Assembly: GCF_008244685.1 (NCBI RefSeq)
Contig: NZ_VTFT01000001.1
Span: 351,248-415,247 of the forward strand
Direction of reading: 5' to 3'
DNA length: 64,000 bases
Origin: Luteimonas viscosa
Lineage (GTDB): Bacteria; Pseudomonadota; Gammaproteobacteria; Xanthomonadales; Xanthomonadaceae
Below, one piece after another: positions 17,347 to 27,913 of this stretch (positions within the stretch are counted from its first letter, which is position 1; each line of letters starts with the position of its first letter). The notes under the pieces are model-generated. The model ran no database searches. It saw only the letters and a program-made list of their open reading frames with translations, and had not been told where the DNA came from. A program made the translations under genes and the position numbers.

Positions 17347-18444
17347 ATGCGTCCCGTGCATGCCGCCCTGCTCGCCAGCGTGCTCGCCAGCACCCTCATC
17401 CTCAGCCTGCGCCAGGGTTTCGCCGACGATGCCCCGCCGGCCGCGCGCGAAGCGCCACCTGCGGTCGTCAGCGTCGCGCCCGCGGTGCGCGCCGAGTTCC
17501 GCCCCTACCACTGGGCCCCGGGCAGCGTCGTCAGCCGCAACGACGCGCGGGTGGCGGCGGACGTGGCCGGTCGGGTCCTGCGCAGCGCCGCGGTCGGCGA
17601 GCACGTCCGCGCCGGCCAGCCGCTCGCCGCGCTCGACGATGCCGCGTTGCGGCTGGCGGAGCGCGAGAGCGGGTCGGTGATCGCCCGCGTCCAGGCGCAG
17701 CTGGAACTGGCGCAGGCGCAGGAACGCCGCTTCGCCACGCTGGCCGAGCAACGCAGCGTGGCGCGCGCGCAGTACGAACAGCAGCGCGCCGATCGCGACG
17801 TGCTGGTGCAGGAACTGGCGCGCGCCCGGGCCCAGCGCGACAGCATCCGCCACCAGCGCTCGCGGATGCTGGTGCGCGCGCCGTTCGACGGGGTGGTCGC
17901 CGAACGGCTGGCGCAGCCGGGCGAATACCTGCAGCCGGGCGACCCGGTCGCGCGCCTGGTCGACACCGGCGCACGCGAAGTCCGCACGCACGCGCCCGTC
18001 GCCCTGGCGCGCCACCTCGCGCCCGGCGCGAGCGTGCGCCTGCGCGATGGCGACGAAGAGCGCGAGGCGCGGGTCAGCGCACTGGTGCCGGTCGGCGACG
18101 AAGCCTCGCGCCAGGTGGAACTGCGGATCGCCGTCGACGCGGACGTGCTGCCCGTGGGCAGTGCGCTGAGCGTGGGCCTGCCGAGCGCGCCACCGCGCAG
18201 CGTGGTGGCGGTGCCGCGCGATGCGCTGGTGCTGCGCCGCGAGGGCGATTTCGTGGTGCGCGCCAGCGCGGCCAACCGGGCCGAACGCCTGCCGGTGCTG
18301 GCCGGCGACGAGATCGACGGCATGATCGAGGTCACCGGCGGTGTCGCGCCCGGCGACCGCCTGGTGGTGCGCGGCGCGGAACGGATCGAGCCCGGCCAGG
18401 CGCTGAGCATCCAGGCGCCGGCGGACACCGTCGCGCTGCGCTGA
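17347..18444 (+). CDS. RND efflux periplasmic adaptor (membrane fusion protein)
   Basis: A 365-residue adaptor expected to bridge the RND permease and an outer-membrane channel. It has an N-terminal hydrophobic signal/anchor (HAALLASVLASTLILSLRQG), then a barrel-sandwich half (VAADVAGRVLRSAAVGEHVR), a helical hairpin rich in Ala/Gln/Glu/Arg, the second lipoyl half (MLVRAPFDGVVAERLAQPGE) and a C-terminal beta-barrel with membrane-proximal strands. ATG 17347 was chosen because GGAG lies at 17337-17340; a GTG at 17335 is in frame but poorly placed. The adaptor gene follows the permease gene, the reverse of the common order. Confidence 0.88.
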   Translation: MRPVHAALLASVLASTLILSLRQGFADDAPPAAREAPPAVVSVAPAVRAEFRPYHWAPGSVVSRNDARVAADVAGRVLRSAAVGEHVRAGQPLAALDDAALRLAERESGSVIARVQAQLELAQAQERRFATLAEQRSVARAQYEQQRADRDVLVQELARARAQRDSIRHQRSRMLVRAPFDGVVAERLAQPGEYLQPGDPVARLVDTGAREVRTHAPVALARHLAPGASVRLRDGDEEREARVSALVPVGDEASRQVELRIAVDADVLPVGSALSVGLPSAPPRSVVAVPRDALVLRREGDFVVRASAANRAERLPVLAGDEIDGMIEVTGGVAPGDRLVVRGAERIEPGQALSIQAPADTVALR

Positions 18445-18462
18445 GCGCGCGCGTTCCGCGGC

Positions 18463-18951
18463 TCAGATCCTCGACACCTGCCAGGACACCATCCGGCCGT
18501 CGCGATACGGCATCACCCCGTGGAACGCGCGTGGGTCGTCGTCGAACACCAGGGGCAGGAAGTGGCGGTCGCCGTCCCACAGCGGCAACTCGCCCAGGCG
18601 CGCCACCTCCACCCATTCCAGCGTGCCTTCCGGATTCGAGGCGAAGGGTTCACCGCGGTATCCGGTGACGAGGAACACGAAGCCCAGCCAGTCCTCGCCG
18701 TGCCGGCCGAAACCCGGCCAGCTGATCGTGCCGCGCAGCGACATCGCCTCGCAGTCGATCCCCGCTTCCTCGCGGATCTCGCGGCGCATGCCCGCGACCA
18801 CGTCCTCGTCGGCTTCTAGCTTGCCGCCCAGGCCGTTGTACTTGCCGAGCTGGTGGTCGTCCGGGCGCGCGTTGCGATGGACCATCAGCACCTTGCGCCG
18901 ATCGGGCGAGAGCACGTAGCCGAGGGTGGCGACGATCGGGGTGTAGGGCAT
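18463..18951 (-). CDS. Nudix hydrolase (MutT-like)
   Basis: A 162-residue cytoplasmic pyrophosphohydrolase. The Nudix box begins GLGGKLEADEDVVAGM and continues RREIREEAGI, matching G-x5-E-x7-R-E-U-x-E-E-x-G-U. The N-terminus (MPYTPIVATLGYVLSP, then VLMVHRN and LGKYNGLGGK) resembles 8-oxo-dGTP diphosphatase-type members, but Nudix specificity cannot be read from the box. The stop codons of the adaptor gene and this gene face each other 18 bases apart. The hybrid kinase gene lies 77 bases upstream in the same direction. Confidence 0.88.
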   Translation of the reverse strand: MPYTPIVATLGYVLSPDRRKVLMVHRNARPDDHQLGKYNGLGGKLEADEDVVAGMRREIREEAGIDCEAMSLRGTISWPGFGRHGEDWLGFVFLVTGYRGEPFASNPEGTLEWVEVARLGELPLWDGDRHFLPLVFDDDPRAFHGVMPYRDGRMVSWQVSRI

Positions 18952-19028
18952 GCGCGACGGTCCTGCGGAGCACAGCCGCGCATGGTAGCGATGCGGCGCC
19001 CGTGCGGCGACCACCCGCCTCGCCCACC

Positions 19029-22000
19029 TCACGCCATGCGCATCGCGCGCAGCCGGTCGAGCGTGGACTTGAGCGCCAGCGGGCGCACCGGCTTGCGCAG
19101 CAGCGCCAGGTCGTGCTCCAGCGCGGCGCGGCGCACCTCGCCGCTGTCGTCGGCGCTGAGGATCAGCGTCGGCCTGGCACCGAAGCGCGCTGCCAGGCGC
19201 GCGTGCAGGGCGACGCCGGTATCGCCGTCGTCCAGGTGGTAGTCGAGCAGCCAGAGCGACGACGCGTGCCGCTGCAGCAGCGCTTCGGCGGCAGGGCCGT
19301 CGGCAGCGGCATCGACCGTGCATCCCCAACCTTCCAGCAACGCCCGCAGCGCCGCCAGCGCGGTCGGATCGTTGTCCACCACCAGCACCCTGCAGCCGGC
19401 CAGTCCGGTCCGCTGGCTGCCCGTCCAGGCGCCATGGGCAGCTTCCGCGCGCGGCAGTTGCAGCGAGAACACGGTGCCGCGACCCACCCGGCTGCGCAGC
19501 CCGATGTGCGCCCGCATCAGGCGCGCGATGCGGTCGGCGATTGCGAGCCCGAGCCCCAGTCCCTGCCCGGGCGCGCCGTCGCCGCGTCGGAACTCCTCGA
19601 AGATCGGTCCCTGTTGCGCGGTCTCGATGCCGGGGCCGGTGTCGTGCACCTCCACGCGCAGTCCCGTGCCGTCGCGACGCAAGCCGAGCAGCACGCCGCC
19701 GGCCGCCGTGTAGCGCACCGCGTTGGCCAGGAAATTCTGCAGCACGCGCCGCAGCAGCTGCGGATCCCCGTGCACCCAGGCGGCCGTCGCGACGACGCGG
19801 AACGCCAGCCCCCGCTCCGCCGCCAGCGCGCGGAACTCCGAGGCGAGCGGTTCCAGCACCTCGGCGAGCGGGAAATCGCGCGGCTGCGGCACCAGCCCGC
19901 CCGCCTCCAGCCGCGACATGTCGAACAGCCCGGTCAACAGGTCGGTGGTGGAATCGAGCGCGCCGCGCACCTGCGCAAGCGCGGCCCGCTGCTGCGGCGC
20001 CAGCTGCCTGCCCAGCGAATCTGTGAACAGCTGCGCGGCATGCAATGGCTGCAGCAGGTCGTGGCCGACCGCGGCGAGGAACCGGGTCTTGGCGTCGTTC
20101 GCGCGCTCGGCCTCGCGCCGCGCCTGGTCGAGGCTTTCGGTGCGCTCGGCCACGCGCAACTCCAGGGTCTCGTTGCTGCGCTTGAGCTCGGCCTCGGCGT
20201 CGCGGAACGCGGTCACGTCGGTGAAGGTCGCCACGAAGCCGCCGCTGGGCATCGGGTTGCCGCGGATCTCGACCACCGTCCCATCCGGGAAACGACGCTC
20301 GGCGAGGTAAGGCGTGCCGGCGCGCATGTGGCGCAGGCGCCGCCCGACTTCGCGCTCGACGTCGACCGCGCCGATCAGCCCGCGCCGCAGGTTGTGCCTC
20401 ACCAGGCGTTCGACCGGCACGCCCACGCGCATCAGCCCGGCGGGATAGTCGAACAGCTCCAGGTAGCGGCGGTTCCAGGCCACCAGCCGCAGGTCGCTGT
20501 CGACCACGCTGATGCCCTGGCTCATGTTCTCGAGCGCCGCCTCGAGCACGCGCTGGTTGAAGCGCAGGTCCTGCGACGCCTCGCCGACGATCGCGGCGAC
20601 GGTATCCAGGTCGGGACCGGCGTCGCGGCGCGCGGCATCGAGCAGCAGGCGCGCGGACGCGCTGCCCAGGACCGCCGCGAGTTCGCGTTCCAGCCCGAGC
20701 TCGATCGCGGCCGGCACCGGCCCGTTCGCGGGTGCTTCGCGCAGCAGTGCGTCGACGCGCGGCGCCGGCAGGAAGCGGCGACCGGCGTTGCGCAGCGTCT
20801 GCCGGTCGGAGCCGCGCGCCTCGCTGGGATGCGGCGTGCTGCGCAGGCCCGCCACCAGCACGGTGAGCGCGGTGCCGACGAACAGGCTCACCCCGACCGC
20901 GCGGCCGAGCCGGCTCCAGCCGGTCAGGCCGAACAGGGATTCGGGCGCCAGCCACGCCAGTCCCCACGGCCCCGCCTGCAGCCACGCCTGCCCCGGCGCC
21001 AGCATCGGCGGCAGCATCACCCAGGCCCATGCGGCGAATCCGGCGAGCACCCCCGCCACCGCCGCGCGTGCCGGCGTCTGTGGTCGCCAGACCGCGAAGC
21101 CCAGCGCCGGCGCCAGCGTGGCCAGCGCCGAGAACGACACCGCGCCGACATCGGCCAGCGCCTCGTTGCTCCCCAGCCGCCGGCTGTAGACCCAGCCCAG
21201 CAGCATGATCGCGACGATCCCGCCCCGGCGCAGCGCCAGCAGCGCGCCGCGGTGATCGTCGCCACGCCCGCGCGACCATGCGCCGCGCAGCAGGCCGGGC
21301 GCGAACCAGTGGTTGCCGATCATCAGGCTCAGCGTGAGCGTGCTGACGATCACCATGCCGGTCGCCGCGCTCAGCCCGCCCAGGAACACCAGCAGCGCGA
21401 TCGCCTCGTGCCCCGCGGCGAGCGGCAGCGCCAGCGCGTACATGTCCGAGGGCACGCTGCCGCCCAGCAGCGCCTCGCCCGCACGCGCCAGCGGCAGCGC
21501 CGGGATCGCGATCAGCAGCAGGTACAGCGGAAACAGCCAGCGCGCGGTGCGGATGTCGCGGTCGTCGCGGCATTCGACCACGCCGACGTGGAACTGGTGG
21601 GGCATGATGAACATCGCCAGCGCGCCGAGCAGCACCAGCGGCATGAATCCGCCCGCCGAGGACGCCACCGGCGCGGGCGGCGGCGGCACGTCGGCCGCCA
21701 CGCCTTCCAGCCCGAGCCAGACGAACGCGCCCAGCGCCAGCATCGCCACCAGCTTGAACAGCGACTCGAACGCGATCGCCAGCACCAGCCCCGGGTTGTG
21801 TTCGGTGGCGCTCGCCCGGCGGGTGCCGAACAGCATCGCGAACAGGGCCATGGCCAGCGCGACGTACAGCGCGCCGTCGCGCCACGGTGGCGGCGCGACG
21901 TCTCCGCCATGCACCGCACTCGCGGTCAACGTCGCGAAGCTCTGGGTGATCGCCTGCAGCTGCAGCGCGATGTACGGAACCAGGCCGAGCGCGGCCACCA

Positions 22001-22358
22001 GGGTGACCGTGGCAGCCAGCCACGCATCCTTGCCCAGCCGCGTGGCGATCAGGTCGGCCAGCGAAGTAGCGTTGCTCTCGCGCGCAAGCCGCACCAGCCG
22101 GATCAGGAAGAAGACGGCGAACGCGTAGAACACGATCGCGCCGACGAAGGTCGGCGGCAGCGGCCAGCCATAGCGGCCCGCCTGGGTGACCGTGCCGTAG
22201 AACGTCCACGACGTGCAGTGCACGGCCAGGGACAGCGCATAGACGTGCTTCCAGTGCCGGGCCAGCACGCCCGCGCTGCGTTCGGCGAAGAGCGCGGTGC
22301 CGAACAGCATGGCCAGCCATACCGTCGCCGCGGCCGCGACCAGTCCGATGCTCAGCAC
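19029..22358 (-). CDS. Hybrid histidine kinase with sodium/solute-symporter domain (CrbS/MxtR-like)
   Basis: A 1109-residue sensor. Residues 1 to about 490 are a multi-span region of the sodium:solute symporter type (for example HVYALSLAVHCTSWTFYG, then SLADLIATRLGKD and LSAATGMVIVSTLTLSLMIG). A PAS domain occupies about 595-715 (ENMSQGISVVDSDLRLVAWN), and a coiled linker (LKRSNETLELRVAERTESLD) leads to the dimerisation helix with phospho-His near 768 in FLAAVGHDLLQPLHAAQLF. An ATPase domain follows (VHDTGPGIE and GLGLGLAIADRIARL), then a C-terminal receiver with Asp near 1040 in LWLLDYHLDDG. This is the architecture of CrbS/MxtR kinases that act with CrbR/ErdR regulators on acetate and related metabolism. 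No regulator gene is adjacent. Confidence 0.9.
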   Translation of the reverse strand: MLSIGLVAAAATVWLAMLFGTALFAERSAGVLARHWKHVYALSLAVHCTSWTFYGTVTQAGRYGWPLPPTFVGAIVFYAFAVFFLIRLVRLARESNATSLADLIATRLGKDAWLAATVTLVAALGLVPYIALQLQAITQSFATLTASAVHGGDVAPPPWRDGALYVALAMALFAMLFGTRRASATEHNPGLVLAIAFESLFKLVAMLALGAFVWLGLEGVAADVPPPPAPVASSAGGFMPLVLLGALAMFIMPHQFHVGVVECRDDRDIRTARWLFPLYLLLIAIPALPLARAGEALLGGSVPSDMYALALPLAAGHEAIALLVFLGGLSAATGMVIVSTLTLSLMIGNHWFAPGLLRGAWSRGRGDDHRGALLALRRGGIVAIMLLGWVYSRRLGSNEALADVGAVSFSALATLAPALGFAVWRPQTPARAAVAGVLAGFAAWAWVMLPPMLAPGQAWLQAGPWGLAWLAPESLFGLTGWSRLGRAVGVSLFVGTALTVLVAGLRSTPHPSEARGSDRQTLRNAGRRFLPAPRVDALLREAPANGPVPAAIELGLERELAAVLGSASARLLLDAARRDAGPDLDTVAAIVGEASQDLRFNQRVLEAALENMSQGISVVDSDLRLVAWNRRYLELFDYPAGLMRVGVPVERLVRHNLRRGLIGAVDVEREVGRRLRHMRAGTPYLAERRFPDGTVVEIRGNPMPSGGFVATFTDVTAFRDAEAELKRSNETLELRVAERTESLDQARREAERANDAKTRFLAAVGHDLLQPLHAAQLFTDSLGRQLAPQQRAALAQVRGALDSTTDLLTGLFDMSRLEAGGLVPQPRDFPLAEVLEPLASEFRALAAERGLAFRVVATAAWVHGDPQLLRRVLQNFLANAVRYTAAGGVLLGLRRDGTGLRVEVHDTGPGIETAQQGPIFEEFRRGDGAPGQGLGLGLAIADRIARLMRAHIGLRSRVGRGTVFSLQLPRAEAAHGAWTGSQRTGLAGCRVLVVDNDPTALAALRALLEGWGCTVDAAADGPAAEALLQRHASSLWLLDYHLDDGDTGVALHARLAARFGARPTLILSADDSGEVRRAALEHDLALLRKPVRPLALKSTLDRLRAMRMA

Positions 22359-22436
22359 GACCCGGTTCCCTGCGGCGCCCGCGGACTCGCGTACTGCGCG
22401 GCCGCGACCGGCCCCAACCCCGGCGCCGGCCGGCCG

Positions 22437-23771
22437 CTAGAGCCGGGAGACCGCCACGCGCAGCTTGCCGGTAGGCGTGAGCGGGATGTCGCCGGTGCGG
22501 CGGAAGTCGAGCCGCACCGTGTCCCCGAACGCCTCGCGCATCGCGAACGTGATGTCCTGCAGGGAGGCCTCGTCGAATCCCCCAGCCGCGACATACGACA
22601 CCTCGATCACGTCCAACCGTTCCTGCACCGCCTGGAAGCGACGGATCCCCGGCGTATTGAACACCAGATGCTCGAGGTATTCACCCACGAAATGGCCGGC
22701 ACTGTCACGCAGCGCGTCCATCGTGCGGCCATCGATGCTGGCGAGCATCGGCAGGCCGCGGCCGCAGGTACATCTCGTGGTGGACGCGGTGGCGAGGTCG
22801 CCGTTCTCGTAGCGCATCAACGGCATGCCGTAGTTGTGCAGGTCGGTGAGCAGGACCGGACGCTTCCCTCCGCCGCCGGCGACCGGCTCGCCGAGTTCCA
22901 CGCACAGATGGTCCGCGTTGACATGCAGTCCATCGCCCGCACCGCACTGTGCCGCCACCAGCATGACCTCGCGGCAGCCGTAGGTGTTGTACACGGGGCA
23001 GCCGAAGGCGCGCTCGATGAGCTCGCGCTCGTGCTGCGCCAGCGGTTCCGCGGCACAGATCACCGAATCGGGCCGATGCACCTGGCGGCCGGCCTCCAGC
23101 AGCCAGCGCGCCACCCGCACGGCGGCCGCGACATAGGCCACCACCACCCGCGGCTGGAATACGTCGATGGCGTCGGCGTACCGGGCCATGTCGTCGTCGC
23201 GCATGGCGAACACGTTGACCACGCGCCGGTTGAAGGCCCACTGCATCAGCCGTTCCTTGACCGGCACTCCCTCCAGCGGTTCGCCCCAGAAGTACAGCGC
23301 ACGCGTGCCCAGGGGCGCGCCCGCCCAGCCGTATCCGCGATGCATCACCGCGACCCGGCGCTCATAGCTCTCGCGCGTGTAACCGATCGTGAGCGGCTCG
23401 CCGGTGGATCCTCCGGTGGTCTTGTAGAGCATCCTCCCGGCATGGTCGCGGGCGTGCAGCGCTTGGAAATGCGCGCGCACGTCGTCCTTGGTCAGGACCG
23501 GCAGGCGGGCGTAGTCGTCCGGGCCGCGGATGTCCTGCGAACCCGAGATCCCCGCCCCGGCCCAGCGCGTCCGGTAGTAGGGCACCTGTTCCCAGCAGTG
23601 CGCCACCAGCCGCTCGAGCTTCCGCCACTGCAGGGCCGCCAGCTCATCGGCCGACAACCACTGGCTGCGCTGGTACTCGTCGAGGTGCGCCAGCGTGCCG
23701 CGGCGGCGCAGGACCGATTCATAGGCCGGAAACAGGACCCGCCGGAACAGCGGACCGTACATGTCCATCAT
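22437..23771 (-). CDS. Phenylacetate-CoA ligase (PaaK/CapK)-like adenylate-forming enzyme
   Basis: A 444-residue enzyme of the adenylate-forming superfamily, PaaK/CapK branch. The ATP-binding loop is YKTTGGSTGEPLTIGYT near residue 105. Further motifs are YNTYGCREVMLVAAQCG in the middle, MRYENGDLA (the RTGD-like motif, as E-N-G-D) and a C-terminal GKLRVAVSRL. Four Cys, two in one CTCG, lie near the RTGD-like motif (TRCTCGRGLPML). Members activate a carboxylate as AMP ester; CapK relatives sit in polysaccharide clusters. The start at ATG 23771 (MMDMYGPLFRR) follows a G-run; the open frame extends further but lacks family similarity. No paa or polysaccharide genes flank it, so the substrate is unknown. 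Confidence 0.8.
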   Translation of the reverse strand: MMDMYGPLFRRVLFPAYESVLRRRGTLAHLDEYQRSQWLSADELAALQWRKLERLVAHCWEQVPYYRTRWAGAGISGSQDIRGPDDYARLPVLTKDDVRAHFQALHARDHAGRMLYKTTGGSTGEPLTIGYTRESYERRVAVMHRGYGWAGAPLGTRALYFWGEPLEGVPVKERLMQWAFNRRVVNVFAMRDDDMARYADAIDVFQPRVVVAYVAAAVRVARWLLEAGRQVHRPDSVICAAEPLAQHERELIERAFGCPVYNTYGCREVMLVAAQCGAGDGLHVNADHLCVELGEPVAGGGGKRPVLLTDLHNYGMPLMRYENGDLATASTTRCTCGRGLPMLASIDGRTMDALRDSAGHFVGEYLEHLVFNTPGIRRFQAVQERLDVIEVSYVAAGGFDEASLQDITFAMREAFGDTVRLDFRRTGDIPLTPTGKLRVAVSRL

Positions 23772-23936
23772 GAGCCCCCCCAAAGGCACATTCCACGCCA
23801 CATCGCCCTGCCCGCCTGGCGGCGGCAGCGGAAACGACGCTTCGCGCAATATTAACCGGAATGTGTGCCCGCAGGCGGCCGGGACACCGTGGAACGCGGG
23901 CGGCGGCCACGGCGCGCCGCCCGCGCCCCGAGGGCC

Positions 23937-26147
<2,211 letters not shown>

Positions 26148-26316
26148 GGTCGGCCCCTCCCACGGGATGCATGGCGTGCGGCCGGACGGCCACATGGCGC
26201 AGAGGTTAAGGACCGCTCCGATGCGGCGGCATCGTACCTTCGGACAATGGGACGGGCCGGCGGGGGTCCGGACACTGGCGGCCGGTTCCGTCGGCACCAC
26301 GCCCGAGGCATAGCGA

Positions 26317-27720
26317 ATGGATTTCCTGATCGTCCTGGCGGCGCTGTGCTTCCTGATGCTGGTGGCCTACCGCGGCTACAGCGTGATCCTGTTCGCGCCG
26401 ATCGCGGCGCTGGGCGCGGTGCTGCTGACCGACCCGTCGCTGGTGGCGCCGATGTTCACCGGCCTGTTCATGGACAAGATGGTCGGCTTCCTGAAGCTGT
26501 ACTTCCCGGTATTCCTGCTGGGCGCGGTGTTCGGCAAGCTGATCGAGATCTCGGGGTTCTCGAAATCGATCGTCGCCGCGACGATCCGGGTGGTCGGCGC
26601 GCAGCGGGCGATGCTCGCGATCGTGCTGGTCTGCGCCCTGCTGACCTACGGCGGCGTGTCGCTGTTCGTGGTGGTGTTCGCGGTCTATCCGTTCGCGGCC
26701 GAACTGTTCCGCCAGGGCGACATCCCCAAGCGCCTCATCCCCGGCGCGATCGCCCTGGGCGCGTTCACCTTCACGATGGATGCGCTGCCGGGCACGCCGC
26801 AGATCCAGAACATCATCCCGACCGCGTTCTTCGGCACCACGGCATGGGCCGCGCCGGTGCTCGGCACGGTGGGTGGCGTGTTCATCCTGCTCGTGGGCAT
26901 GAGCTACCTCGAGTGGCGCCGGCGCAGCGCGCAACGCGCGGGCGAGGGCTATGGCGACCCTGCCACGTTGCTCAACGAACCCGCGCCGTTCGCCGGCGAC
27001 CGCCTCGCCAACCCGCTGGTCTCGCTGCTGCCGCTGCTGCTGGTCGGCCTGAGCAACCTGCTGTTCACGCGCTGGATCCCGAAGGCTTACGGGACCACCC
27101 ACGAATTCGTGCCGTCGGTGGTCGGCAACGCGGCTCCGGTGGTGCAGGAAGTGCCGAAGATCGCCGCCATCTGGGCAGTCCAGGGGGCGCTGCTGGTGGG
27201 CATCGCCACGATTCTGGTGTTCGCCTGGAGGCCGGTGTTCGCCAGCTTCGCCGAGGGCACCCGGAGCGCGATCGGCGGCGCCCTGCTGGCGTCGATGAAC
27301 ACCGCCTCGGAGTACGGCTTCGGCGCGGTGATCGCGGCGCTGCCGGGCTTCCTCGTGGTAGCCAACGCACTCGGCGCGATCCCCGACCCGCTGGTCAACC
27401 AGGCCGTGACCGTGACCGCGCTGGCCGGCATCACCGGCTCGGCTTCGGGCGGCATGAGCATCGCGCTCGCGGCGATGGCCGATACCTTCATCGCCAATGC
27501 CGAGGCGGCAGGCATCCCGATGGACGTGCTGCACCGGGTGGCCTCGATGGCCTCGGGCGGTATGGACACCCTGCCCCACAACGGCGCGGTGATCACCCTG
27601 CTCGCGGTCACCGGCCTGAGCCATCGCCAGTCCTACAAGGACATCTTCGCGATCACCCTGATCAAGACCGCCGCGGTGTTCGTGATCATCGGCGTGTTCT
27701 ACGCGACCGGGCTGGTCTGA
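26317..27720 (+). CDS. GntP-family permease (gluconate/3-hydroxybutyrate type)
   Basis: A 467-residue inner-membrane carrier with about 12-14 hydrophobic segments and GntP family features: FPVFLLGAVFGKLIEISGFS near residue 70, LLTYGGVSLFVVVFAVYPFA near 110, TMDALPGTPQIQNIIPT near 150 and a C-terminal GGMDTLPHNGAVITLLAVTG. The family moves gluconate and other sugar acids; members of this size with 'YGGVSLFVVVF..YP' are often annotated as D-beta-hydroxybutyrate permeases. This is an inference, but it fits the PHA/3HB genes earlier in the window. It is divergently arranged with a TonB-dependent receptor, so shared regulation is possible. Confidence 0.88.
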   Translation: MDFLIVLAALCFLMLVAYRGYSVILFAPIAALGAVLLTDPSLVAPMFTGLFMDKMVGFLKLYFPVFLLGAVFGKLIEISGFSKSIVAATIRVVGAQRAMLAIVLVCALLTYGGVSLFVVVFAVYPFAAELFRQGDIPKRLIPGAIALGAFTFTMDALPGTPQIQNIIPTAFFGTTAWAAPVLGTVGGVFILLVGMSYLEWRRRSAQRAGEGYGDPATLLNEPAPFAGDRLANPLVSLLPLLLVGLSNLLFTRWIPKAYGTTHEFVPSVVGNAAPVVQEVPKIAAIWAVQGALLVGIATILVFAWRPVFASFAEGTRSAIGGALLASMNTASEYGFGAVIAALPGFLVVANALGAIPDPLVNQAVTVTALAGITGSASGGMSIALAAMADTFIANAEAAGIPMDVLHRVASMASGGMDTLPHNGAVITLLAVTGLSHRQSYKDIFAITLIKTAAVFVIIGVFYATGLV

Positions 27721-27913
27721 ACGGGTGTCCGCTGCGCGTCGGCATCCAGGGCGCGAGGGCCGGAAACGTAGACACGTCGCGGCCGGGGGGGCTGGCGGGG
27801 CGGTTACGCGCCCTGGCCGGTCGGGATCCGACGCCGGGAATGTGGTCGGGATCACAACTGCCGCTGCCGTCTGACCGATACTCTCCCCCGCAGGGGACTT
27901 CCAGGACACCATC

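Noticed and set aside
13752..18668. Very long open frames overlapping the LytTR/RND region on both strands (more than 1300 codons)
   Set aside because: They are in other frames of well-supported genes, have the Arg/Ala/Gly-rich composition of GC-rich shadow frames and no family similarity.
19002..23855. 1600-codon plus-strand open frame opposite the hybrid kinase and PaaK-like genes
   Set aside because: A shadow frame of the kinase and ligase genes; the minus-strand genes have clear motifs and starts.
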